64,000 bases of DNA from Fen-999 sp041480065. Lineage in GTDB: Bacteria > Pseudomonadota > Gammaproteobacteria > Burkholderiales > Rhodocyclaceae. Made by a program: the position numbers and the translations under genes. Below, one piece after another: positions 46,129-56,084 of this stretch. How positions within the stretch are numbered: the stretch's first letter is position 1; every line of letters starts with the position of its first letter. The notes below the pieces were generated by a model that was not told where the DNA came from, searched no databases, and worked only from the letters and a program-made list of their open reading frames with translations. The stretch covers positions 1 to 64,000 of the forward strand of contig JBGOZF010000017.1 in the NCBI GenBank assembly GCA_041480065.1. Reading direction: 5' to 3'.

Positions 46129-48711
46129 ATGGCCGCAGCCGCGCCGGCCGTCGACCCGCGTGGGCTGGTTGCCGACATCCGCGCGCAGCTTCAGGAGGGC
46201 CGGCAACGGCTCCGCGAGTCCTATGACCGGACCGATTCGGCGACTGCCTATCTGCGCGGCCGCGCGAGACTGGTCGATGCCGTCCTGCGCAACGTTTGGC
46301 GCCGGCTGGCAATGCCCACCGAGGTGGCGCTGGTGGCCGTTGGCGGATACGGTCGCGGCGAACTTTATCCCGCGTCCGACATAGACCTCCTGTTCCTTGT
46401 TCCGGAGGGCTGCGACGCAGCCCACCATCCGCGCCTGGAGCCCCTGATCGCTCTTCTCTGGGACATCGGCCTCGACATCGGCCACAGCGTCCGGAATATC
46501 TCCGAGTGTGTCGAGGAAGCGGAACAGGACATCACCGTCCAGACGACCCTGATCGAAGCCCGGCGCCTGTGCGGCAGTCGGACGCTATTTGACGCCTTGT
46601 CCCGTCGGATCCGCGAACATCTCGATCCAGTGGCTTTCTTCAAGGCCAAGCAACTCGAGCAGGCCGAGCGCTACGGGCGCTTCAACGACACGCCTTACAG
46701 CCTCGAGCCCAATTGCAAGGAGAACCCGGGCGGCCTCCGGGACTTGCAGGTGATTCTGTGGATCGCCCAGGCGGCCCGGTTGGGCAGCAACTGGCGCGAT
46801 CTGGCGAACATGCTGCTGGTCACCGCCGACGAGGCCCGCCAACTGGTTCGCGCCGAGAACTTCCTGCGTCACCTGCGCATCCGCCTGCATCATGTCGCCG
46901 GCCGCCGCGAGGACCGGCTGCTGTTCGAGCACCAGGAGGCGCTGGCCAAGCGCTTCGGCATTGAGCCGACACCGGCCAAACGAGCATCCGAAGTACTGAT
47001 GCAGCGTTACTACCGGAACGCCAAACTGGTCACGCAGTTGAATACCCTGGTTCTCCTGAACCTCAACACACGCATCGCGCCCTGGACGCCGGGCACGCCA
47101 CTCCGCATAGACGGCCGTTTCCAGGTGGTGCGCGACCTGCTCGATGTCGTCGACGTGCGGCTGTTCGAGCGCGAACCGCGCGCCATCCTCGAGGTGTTCC
47201 TGCTCATGGCCCAGCGCTCGGAACTGCGGGGCCTGACGGCGAGAGCCTTGCGCGCCCTCTGGCAGGCGCGCCATCGTGCCGGCGCCGCGCTGCGCCACGA
47301 CCCCGGGAGCCGTTCGCTGTTCGTGCAGTTGTTCCAGCAGAAGCGAGGTCTGACCCACGAGATCAGGCGCATGAACCAGTACGACATCCTCGGCCATTAC
47401 CTGCCCGCGTTCGGACGCATCGTCGGCCAGATGCAGCACGACCTGTTTCATGTCTACACGGTCGACCAGCACATCCTCCAGGTCGTTCGCAATCTGCGCC
47501 GCTTTGCCATGCCGGAGTACGCCCACGAGTTCCCTTTCTGTACGCAACTGATGGCGGAAATCAGGAACCATTGGCTGCTCTATATCGCCGCGCTGTTCCA
47601 CGACATTGCCAAGGGGCGCGGCGGCGATCACTCGAAGCTCGGCATGGTCGATGCGCGGCGTTTCTGCCGCGAACACGGCATCGTTGGCGACGACGTGGAA
47701 ATGGTGGTGTTCCTGGTCGAACATCACCTGACCATGTCGCAGGTGGCGCAGAAGCAGGATCTGGCGGACCCGGAGGTCATCCAGGACTTCGCCGACATCG
47801 TCAGGACGGAGCAGCGCCTGATGGCGCTCTACCTGCTCACCGTCGCCGATATCCGCGGCACCAGCCCCAAGGTCTGGAACGCCTGGAAAGGTAAGCTGCT
47901 CGAGGATCTGTTTCGTTCGACGTCCCGCGTGTTGCGCGGCGACGCGCCCTTGCAAATGGCGGGCGTGTCGGAACGCCAGGAAGAGGCCCGCCGGCTGCTG
48001 CGCCTGCGCGGACTGCGTCCGGACGTCGAACAGCCGCTCTGGGAACACCTCGACACCAGCTACTTCCTGCGCCATGACGCTGACGAGATCGTCTGGCACA
48101 CGCGCACCCTCTACTACCGTCCGGACAGCCCGGAACCCGTGGTCCGCGCTCGATTGAATCCTTTCGGCGACGGCATGCAGGTGATGGTCTATGTCGGCGA
48201 CCAGCCCGAATTGTTCGCCCGCATCTGCGGCTTCTTCGCCCGTCTGGGCTACTCGATCGTCGAAGCCAAGGTGCACACCTCACGCCACGGCTACGCCCTC
48301 GACAGTTTCATTCTCCTCGACCCGGGCGAGCGCCTGGTATACCGCGATGTTCTCGGCCTCGTGGAGCATGATCTGACCGAGCACCTGAAGCTGCTGCCGC
48401 CACTTGAAGCGCCGCCGCCGGCGCGTCTGTCCCGGCAGGTTCGGCATTTTCCGATCACCCCGGAAGTCACCGTGCGCCCGGACGAGCGCGGCAACCAGCA
48501 CATCATGTCGGTCACCGCCGCCGACCGGCCGGGCCTGCTCTACGCCATTGCACGCATTCTCAGCCAGCACGGCGTGAACATCCGTTCGGCGAAGATCGCG
48601 ACACTCGGCGAGCGCGTCGAGGACACCTTCCTCATCAGCGGCCAGGAGCTCGGCAAGATGGCGACGCTGGTGCACCTGGAGCAGGAACTGCTTCAAGCCT
48701 TGCAGATCTGA
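46129..48711 (+). CDS. glnD: bifunctional uridylyltransferase/uridylyl-removing enzyme GlnD
   Basis: An 860-residue nitrogen sensor that adds UMP to PII proteins when glutamine is low and removes it when glutamine is high. The nucleotidyltransferase motif is GGYGRGELYPASDIDLL. The HD phosphohydrolase motif is AALFHDIAKGRGGDHSKLG at about residue 485. Two ACT domains that bind glutamine form the C terminus (from about residue 680; the second has VTAADRPGLLYAIARILS). It probably shares a transcript with map. Confidence 0.97.
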   Translation: MAAAAPAVDPRGLVADIRAQLQEGRQRLRESYDRTDSATAYLRGRARLVDAVLRNVWRRLAMPTEVALVAVGGYGRGELYPASDIDLLFLVPEGCDAAHHPRLEPLIALLWDIGLDIGHSVRNISECVEEAEQDITVQTTLIEARRLCGSRTLFDALSRRIREHLDPVAFFKAKQLEQAERYGRFNDTPYSLEPNCKENPGGLRDLQVILWIAQAARLGSNWRDLANMLLVTADEARQLVRAENFLRHLRIRLHHVAGRREDRLLFEHQEALAKRFGIEPTPAKRASEVLMQRYYRNAKLVTQLNTLVLLNLNTRIAPWTPGTPLRIDGRFQVVRDLLDVVDVRLFEREPRAILEVFLLMAQRSELRGLTARALRALWQARHRAGAALRHDPGSRSLFVQLFQQKRGLTHEIRRMNQYDILGHYLPAFGRIVGQMQHDLFHVYTVDQHILQVVRNLRRFAMPEYAHEFPFCTQLMAEIRNHWLLYIAALFHDIAKGRGGDHSKLGMVDARRFCREHGIVGDDVEMVVFLVEHHLTMSQVAQKQDLADPEVIQDFADIVRTEQRLMALYLLTVADIRGTSPKVWNAWKGKLLEDLFRSTSRVLRGDAPLQMAGVSERQEEARRLLRLRGLRPDVEQPLWEHLDTSYFLRHDADEIVWHTRTLYYRPDSPEPVVRARLNPFGDGMQVMVYVGDQPELFARICGFFARLGYSIVEAKVHTSRHGYALDSFILLDPGERLVYRDVLGLVEHDLTEHLKLLPPLEAPPPARLSRQVRHFPITPEVTVRPDERGNQHIMSVTAADRPGLLYAIARILSQHGVNIRSAKIATLGERVEDTFLISGQELGKMATLVHLEQELLQALQI

Positions 48712-48791
48712 AAGCGCCAGGGCCGAATGCTGCCGGCCCGGAGATGCCGTCTTCCTTGACGCGAATCAAGCAGCTCGTGCATTGCCCAGAC

Positions 48792-49319
48792 CTAAGCCTC
48801 TGACGCCTGTTCGCCGAACAGGACGTCGGTGAAACCGAAGCGACTCATGTCCTGCATGCGCATCGGGTACAGCACACCGTCGAGATGATCACACTCATGC
48901 TGCACGACGCGGGCATGGAAGCCTTCGACGCTGCGATCGATCGGCGCACCGTTCTCGTCGAATCCGGTGTAACGCAGTTGCTTGAATCTCCGCACCCAGC
49001 CCCGCAGCCCCGGCACCGACAGACAGCCTTCCCAGCCCTCCTCGATCTCGCCCGAGAGCGGCGTCAGGCTTGGATTGATCAGGACGGTGAAAGGGATGGG
49101 CCCAACTTCGGGATAGCGGGCATTGGACTCGAAGCCGAACATCACCACGCGCAGGTCGACGCCGATCTGCGGCGCCGCCAGGCCGGCGCCATCGTTGGCG
49201 ATCATGGTTTCCTTCATGTCGGCGATCAACTCGCGCAGTTCGTCGGTGTCGAATGCCGACACTGGTTGCGCCACCCGCAGCAGGCGCGGGTCGCCCATCC
49301 GCAGTATCTCCCGAATCAT
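48792..49319 (-). CDS. def: peptide deformylase
   Basis: A 175-residue metalloenzyme that removes the formyl group from new proteins. The three motifs are GAGLAAPQIG, EGCLSVPG (Cys ligand) and HECDHLDG (two His ligands and the catalytic Glu). Its ATG overlaps the stop of the upstream phosphorylase gene as ATGA, an unusual partner for def. It is not the usual def-fmt pair, so a second def may exist elsewhere. Confidence 0.95.
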   Translation of the reverse strand: MIREILRMGDPRLLRVAQPVSAFDTDELRELIADMKETMIANDGAGLAAPQIGVDLRVVMFGFESNARYPEVGPIPFTVLINPSLTPLSGEIEEGWEGCLSVPGLRGWVRRFKQLRYTGFDENGAPIDRSVEGFHARVVQHECDHLDGVLYPMRMQDMSRFGFTDVLFGEQASEA

Positions 49320-50062
49320 TTTGCGTCGGCGCAGAGGTTCTCGATGATCCGGCGCACGCGCCCCAGGGATTCCTGCAGTACGTCTTCGATGCTCTCGAAG
49401 CTGATCGCGTGGGCGCTGTCGCCGCGGCCGGCCGCCCAGTTGGCGACGAGGCAGACGCTGGCGTAGGGAATTCCCAGCTCCCGTGCCAAGGGCGCTTCGG
49501 GCATCGCCGTCATGCCGACGACATCGGCGCCGTCGCGTTCCAGCCGATTGACCTCGGCCGCCGTCTCCAGCCGCGGGCCCTGCGTGGCAGCATAGACGGC
49601 GCCGTCGATCACGGGCTCGCCTGCCCTCTCGGCAGCCGCCAGCAATTGCCGGCGCAGACCCGGATCATAGGGCTCGGTGAAATCGATATGAACCACCTGC
49701 CGGTCGCCGCTTTCGTGGAAGGTCATGTCGCGACCCCAGGTGTAATCGATGATCTGGTGCGGCACGATAACCATGCCGGGCTCAAGGTCGGCACGGATGC
49801 CGCCGACCGATGCGACGGAAACGATGCCTTCGGCGCCGGCTCCCTGCGACAACGCCCAGATGTTGGCCCGGTAATTGACGCGATGGGGCGGAATCGTGTG
49901 CCCATAACCGTGGCGGGCGATAAACACGATTTCCTGGCAGCCGATGCGGCCAAAAGTCAGGGCGCCGGAGGGCTCGCCGAAGGGTGTGCGCACGACTTCG
50001 CGACGGGTGACATCGAGATTGGAGAGTTTCGTCAGGCCGCTGCCGCCGATTACTGCAAGCAT
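49316..50062 (-). CDS. S-methyl-5'-thioinosine (or thioadenosine) phosphorylase
   Basis: A 248-residue PNP/MTAP-fold phosphorylase. Motifs are IGGSGL at the N terminus (phosphate site), RHGYGHTIPPHRVNYRAN, and GMTAMPEAPLARELGIPYA. The length and the MTAMPEA block suit the methylthioinosine phosphorylase known from Pseudomonas, which cleaves deaminated MTA to hypoxanthine. Discriminating MTA from MTI needs the residue that reads base position 6, which I cannot judge safely. The hypoxanthine product would be used by hpt, also in this window. The start at 50062 was chosen over 50098 because the IGGSGL block normally lies within a few residues of the start. Confidence 0.85.
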   Translation of the reverse strand: MLAVIGGSGLTKLSNLDVTRREVVRTPFGEPSGALTFGRIGCQEIVFIARHGYGHTIPPHRVNYRANIWALSQGAGAEGIVSVASVGGIRADLEPGMVIVPHQIIDYTWGRDMTFHESGDRQVVHIDFTEPYDPGLRRQLLAAAERAGEPVIDGAVYAATQGPRLETAAEVNRLERDGADVVGMTAMPEAPLARELGIPYASVCLVANWAAGRGDSAHAISFESIEDVLQESLGRVRRIIENLCADAK

Positions 50063-50219
50063 GTGAAATTCCTTGAAAAATTTGAATAATTCTATCATGC
50101 GACCCTCGCCGTCATGCTAGAATTCGCGCCCTTCCAGCTTCGGTCAAGCGCTTCCTGGGCCCGCCACACGGGCATTGGCTTGCACCGGATTCCCGCTCCG
50201 TTTTCCATCGGTAATCTCC

Positions 50220-52020
<1,801 letters not shown>

Positions 52021-52037
<17 letters not shown>

Positions 52038-52149
52038 CAATCTGCGCGGTTGGCTGCTGCGCATCGCCATCGCCGCCGCCATTCTCACGACGATCGGCTA
52101 TTTCTCGCCGCAGAATGCGATTCCGCTGATGTGCAAGATCTACGGCTAG
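52021..52149 (+). CDS. small hydrophobic protein overlapping the end of typA
   Basis: A 42-residue open frame starting with GTG inside the last codons of typA, in another reading frame. It has a basic start (RKLPDNLRGWLLR), one hydrophobic segment (IAIAAAILTTIGYF) that could span the membrane, and a short tail ending CKIYG. Its stop overlaps the stop of the convergent patatin gene. A basic-hydrophobic layout and the fit between two stops argue for a real small membrane protein translated by coupling to typA. No family is recognised. Confidence 0.45.
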
Positions 52150-54077
52150 GGCACGATAAAGTCGTCCTGCCAAGGCGCCGTGGCGTCCTCGACGGCGGAA
52201 TCTGCGGTCAGCGCTTCGCCCCCCCGCAGACGGGCCGCGTCCGCAGCGGAAAGCCCTGCCAGCACTCCCTTCGCATGCCAATAGCCGCGGTCGACGATGG
52301 CGTCGAACTTGCTCCAATCGAGCATGCCGATCCCCTTCATCGGCGGCGTGAAGCAGAGGTCCGCGCGCTGCCGCGCCTCGCGCTGGCGTGACTGGCTCAC
52401 CAGCATCGTCGTGTTGACCAGGGTCGAGGTCAGGCCGGGTACGCGATAGCGGCGCTTGCCGCCTGGGCGCAATCGATCGCGCAACAACTGCCAGGTACTC
52501 GGTATTTCGTCGATGTTCAGCACCGGGAATCCGCTTTGCAACAGATCGCTGCCGATCAAGTAGCCGCAGCCCTGCTGCCGCATCACGTCGGTCGGGAAGT
52601 TGTTGAACGTGCCGCCGTCGCCCATCAGTTCCCCGCGGTGTGGCACCGGGGGCAGCACGCCGGGTATCGACACGCTGGTGCGCAGCCACTTGGCCAGGTC
52701 GCCGCGGGTGACCACAACCTCGGCTGCGCGCGTGTAGCTGGAGACGACGCAGAAGAAATTCTTCCAGGTGTCCTCGACGTTGATGAAACAGCCCGTCGCG
52801 GCGACAACGGCATCGTCGATGACCGTCTTCAGACGGCCGCCGCCGATGAGCGAGATCACCGGAATCCAATTGATGTCGCGGGTCGGCCCGCTGGCGAAGG
52901 CACGACGCGCCTGGTCGATCACGGACTGTGCCGGCAGATCGAACGCGCAATAGGCACCCATGACGGCGCCGATGCTGGCGCCGCCGATGGTATCGACCTG
53001 GGCACCGAATTCCTCCAGCGCCTTCAGCACCCCCAGGTGCGCAAAGCCGCGGGCGCCACCGCCTGAGAGTACGAGGCCGATCGCGGTACCGCTCAGGATG
53101 CGCGCCAACCGGGCGATGTCGCGGTCCAGCGAGGGCCGGACATGCACGTGCGCCGCCACGCTGCGGCAAGCAAGCCAGTTGCTGGTCGCACTCGGCATGC
53201 GCGCGTCTTCGGCGTGCAGCAGAACCAGCGTGCGCCGGACAGCCGCGCCGGCATCGGCATCGTCGAGGCAGGACTCGACGGGATGAGGCGCCGGCGCATG
53301 GTCCGCGCGAGCGAGCAGGACGACCTCGTCGGAACCCCGGATGCATCGCCGCGTCCACTCGCAGGGTCGGGGCGCGGCAATGAAGATCAGGAACTCATGG
53401 CTGGATTCGACCTCGTCCAGCCATTCCGCAAATTGGTGGTATTGCTCCGCCGTCAGATCGCCATCGGCGATGTCGTTGCCGTTGCCATCACGCAGGGTGT
53501 CGCGGCCGATCACCAGGACGCGATTGCCGAAAGAGAGCTTGCGCGCCAGGGCATAGGCGAGACCGGAAACGTCGATACCGTCCGTGACAGGCAGCAGACA
53601 AAGATTGATCGGGCGCGTGACCCGGCCGTCGGGTTTGATCCGCCGCCGCAAACGATCCGCCAGCAGGCGCGTGAGACTCATGGAGAGCTGTGGATCGCGT
53701 TGCGCGATTTCTTCGTAGGCGCCGCGCGAGAGGCTGGCCAGCACGCTGTCGCGTATGCCGACGACCGTGGTGCCGCGCGCTTCGCCGGTCAGGAATTCCA
53801 TCTCGCCGATGGTCTGGCCGCGCGTTACCTCGCCTTCCGCCGCCGGTTCTCCACCGCCGGCGCCCGGGATGGCGCGCAGGCGGCCGCTGACGACGAGGAA
53901 CAGGTCATCTGCCCCGTCACCGGCACGAAACAGCATCTCCCCGCCGGTAATGTGCCGCCAGTGCAGCCAGGGCAGCAACGTCGCGGCCAGCCTTTCGCCT
54001 TCGTCGCCCAGCAAGCGCCTGAGGATTTCGGTCAGCAGCTCGAGCTGAAGGTCCTGCCCGGTGTTGGATGACATCAT
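52146..54077 (-). CDS. patatin-like phospholipase/esterase with cyclic-nucleotide-binding domain
   Basis: A 643-residue protein of the neuropathy-target-esterase type. Residues 10-150 are a cAMP/cGMP-binding-like domain (FRAGDGADDLFLVVSGRLRA; GQTIGEMEFLTGEARGTTVV). A middle part follows. From about residue 330 comes the patatin domain: oxyanion loop LSGGGARGFAHLGVL, the Ser in GASIGAVMG and the Asp in DGGTFNNFP. There are no signal peptide or membrane helices. The start at 54077 (two adjacent ATGs) is where the conserved protein begins; the longer frame to 54341 covers the promoter of the gene on the other strand. Confidence 0.88.
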   Translation of the reverse strand: MMSSNTGQDLQLELLTEILRRLLGDEGERLAATLLPWLHWRHITGGEMLFRAGDGADDLFLVVSGRLRAIPGAGGGEPAAEGEVTRGQTIGEMEFLTGEARGTTVVGIRDSVLASLSRGAYEEIAQRDPQLSMSLTRLLADRLRRRIKPDGRVTRPINLCLLPVTDGIDVSGLAYALARKLSFGNRVLVIGRDTLRDGNGNDIADGDLTAEQYHQFAEWLDEVESSHEFLIFIAAPRPCEWTRRCIRGSDEVVLLARADHAPAPHPVESCLDDADAGAAVRRTLVLLHAEDARMPSATSNWLACRSVAAHVHVRPSLDRDIARLARILSGTAIGLVLSGGGARGFAHLGVLKALEEFGAQVDTIGGASIGAVMGAYCAFDLPAQSVIDQARRAFASGPTRDINWIPVISLIGGGRLKTVIDDAVVAATGCFINVEDTWKNFFCVVSSYTRAAEVVVTRGDLAKWLRTSVSIPGVLPPVPHRGELMGDGGTFNNFPTDVMRQQGCGYLIGSDLLQSGFPVLNIDEIPSTWQLLRDRLRPGGKRRYRVPGLTSTLVNTTMLVSQSRQREARQRADLCFTPPMKGIGMLDWSKFDAIVDRGYWHAKGVLAGLSAADAARLRGGEALTADSAVEDATAPWQDDFIVP

Positions 54078-54168
54078 GAGGCCACGTTCCACGCTATGCT
54101 TCACCGCTCCCGTGGCATTATGCCGATTGTGAAAGACTTGTGGTTGAATTGCGCCAAAGGAGAGAACC

Positions 54169-54663
54169 ATGAACCCGAGCAAGTGGTTGACCGTGGCCGC
54201 AACCACCATCGCCGCGGCCGCGCTGCCGGCCTGCGATGGCCTCAATCTCCAGGAGCTCAAGCCCGGTGTATCGACGGCGGCCGAAGTTCGCGCGCGCATG
54301 GGAGCACCCGCCGCGGAATACCCCAACAATGACGGAAGCATTACCTACGAATACAACCGGCAGCCCCAGGGCACGGACTGCTACATGATCACCATCGGGC
54401 GCGACCAGATCATGCAGCGCATGGAACAGGTTCTCACCGAGGCGAACTTCGCGCACGTGCGGCCCGGCATGACCCGCAAGGAAGTCCGCCGCCTGCTGGG
54501 CAGTGCCGGCCAGGTGACGCCGTTTCCGGGCACCAACGAAGAGGTCTGGGACTGGCGCGTCGCCGGCACGATCCCTACCGAAGAAGCCCACTTCCACGTT
54601 CACTTCGATATGAACACCGGCCTGGCGACGAAGACGACGCGCCGCGTGGAGGCGAGAGGCTAG
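54169..54663 (+). CDS. BamE/SmpA-like outer-membrane lipoprotein
   Basis: A 164-residue lipoprotein with a lipobox (LPAC, Cys22). The mature part has two SmpA/OmlA-like motifs: LKPGVSTAAEVRARMGAP and VRPGMTRKEVRRLLGSAG. These are typical of BamE-fold proteins; the double motif and length differ from BamE itself. It could be an accessory of outer-membrane assembly. AAAGGAGAG precedes the ATG. It is divergent from the patatin gene and convergent with hpt. Confidence 0.8.
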   Translation: MNPSKWLTVAATTIAAAALPACDGLNLQELKPGVSTAAEVRARMGAPAAEYPNNDGSITYEYNRQPQGTDCYMITIGRDQIMQRMEQVLTEANFAHVRPGMTRKEVRRLLGSAGQVTPFPGTNEEVWDWRVAGTIPTEEAHFHVHFDMNTGLATKTTRRVEARG

Positions 54664-54669
54664 CTCTAG

Positions 54670-55215
54670 CTACAGTCCCTTCACGGCATAAATGGCCGGC
54701 AGGTTGCGCCAGGCGCCTTTGACATCCATGCCGTAGCCGAACACGTAGCGATTGGGCAATTGCAGTCCGACGAAATCGGGGCGGATGGGTTTCTCCCGCC
54801 CCAACTGCTTGTCGGCGAGAACCGCCACCAGGCACTCGGCCGCGCCCTGATCGAGCAGGCGGGACTTGACGGCGGCCAGTGTGATGCCCTCATCGAGAAT
54901 GTCGTCGAGCACCAGAACTACCCGGCCCTTCACCGGCAGGCGCGGTTCGGCGATCCAGGCCAAAGCCCCACCGCTGGTGGCATCGCCATACCGAGTCACG
55001 TGCAGGTAGTCGCAATCCAGCGGAAAGACCAGCTTGGGCAGCAACTGGCCTGCGAAGACGACGGCGCCGCCCATGACGGTCAGTACCACCGGTTGCACGT
55101 CGGCCAGACGGGCGCTTATCTCGGCCGCCAGCCTTTCCACCGTTCGGGCAACAACCTCCGCCGGGCAAATGAGGTCCGCCTCGGCGAGCAGCGTTCTGGC
55201 CTCGGCGGGTGTCAT
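54670..55215 (-). CDS. hpt: hypoxanthine(-guanine) phosphoribosyltransferase
   Basis: A 181-residue purine salvage enzyme that forms IMP or GMP from the base and PRPP. The PRPP motif is VVLVLDDILDEGITL. TVMGGAVVFAGQLLPKL is the conserved N-terminal loop, and PNRYVFGYGMDVKGAWRNLP contains the base-binding region. Its ATG overlaps the galU stop as ATGA. Confidence 0.92.
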   Translation of the reverse strand: MTPAEARTLLAEADLICPAEVVARTVERLAAEISARLADVQPVVLTVMGGAVVFAGQLLPKLVFPLDCDYLHVTRYGDATSGGALAWIAEPRLPVKGRVVLVLDDILDEGITLAAVKSRLLDQGAAECLVAVLADKQLGREKPIRPDFVGLQLPNRYVFGYGMDVKGAWRNLPAIYAVKGL

Positions 55216-56084
55216 GGCCGCATCCGGGCTTTCAGGTAATCGGCAAAGGCGTCGCCGATCTCTGCGTGCCGCATGCCCAATTCAACGGTCGCCTGGAGAT
55301 AGCCAAGCTTGGAACCGCAGTCGTAGCGAACACCGTCGTACCGATAGGCCAGCACCTGCTGCTCGGTCATCAGCGAGGCGATGCCGTCGGTCAACTGGAT
55401 CTCGCCACCCGAGCCGGGGCGGACGTTTTCGAGGTGATGAAAGATGCGCGGCGTCAGCACGTAGCGGCCAACCACCGCCAGCGTCGACGGAGCATCTTCG
55501 GGCCTGGGCTTTTCGACAATGGCCGATACCTGTTCGACGCGTTCTGCCAGCGGCCGCGCGGCGACGATGCCGTAGCTCTTGGTGTCGGCGCGCGGCACAT
55601 CCTGCACACCCAGCACGGAGCAATGGTAGTACTCGTAGACATCCACCATCTGTTTCATCACCGGCGGATCGCCATCGAGAAGGTCGTCGGCAAGCAGTAC
55701 GGCGAACGGCTCGTCGCCGACCACCGGCTTGGCGCAGAGCACGGCGTGACCCAGCCCCAGCGCCTCTGCCTGGCGGATGTAGATGCAGTTGATGTTCTTG
55801 GGCAGGATGTTGCGCACGAACTCCAGCGTCTGCGTCTTGCCGCGCACTTCCAGCTCCGTCTCGAGTTCGTAGGCCTTGTCGAAGTGATCCTCGATGGCGC
55901 GCTTGGAGCGGCCGGTGACGAAGATCATGTCGGTAATGCCGGCCGCCACGGCTTCTTCGACCGCGTACTGGATCAGCGGCTTGTCGACGATGGGCATCAT
56001 TTCCTTGGGACTGGCCTTGGTTGCGGGCAGGAAGCGGGTTCCCAGGCCCGCTACGGGGAATACAGCTTTGGTTACTTTCTTCAT
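55212..56084 (-). CDS. galU: UTP-glucose-1-phosphate uridylyltransferase
   Basis: A 290-residue nucleotidyltransferase that makes UDP-glucose for surface polysaccharides and trehalose. The activation motif GLGTRFLPATKASPKEM and the VEKPRPEDAPS substrate motif are intact. It overlaps ligA and hpt on either side by four bases each. Confidence 0.96.
   Translation of the reverse strand: MKKVTKAVFPVAGLGTRFLPATKASPKEMMPIVDKPLIQYAVEEAVAAGITDMIFVTGRSKRAIEDHFDKAYELETELEVRGKTQTLEFVRNILPKNINCIYIRQAEALGLGHAVLCAKPVVGDEPFAVLLADDLLDGDPPVMKQMVDVYEYYHCSVLGVQDVPRADTKSYGIVAARPLAERVEQVSAIVEKPRPEDAPSTLAVVGRYVLTPRIFHHLENVRPGSGGEIQLTDGIASLMTEQQVLAYRYDGVRYDCGSKLGYLQATVELGMRHAEIGDAFADYLKARMRP

Noticed and set aside
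46585..48276. 563-codon minus-strand open frame opposite glnD
   Set aside because: Antisense shadow; glnD has full motif support on the plus strand.
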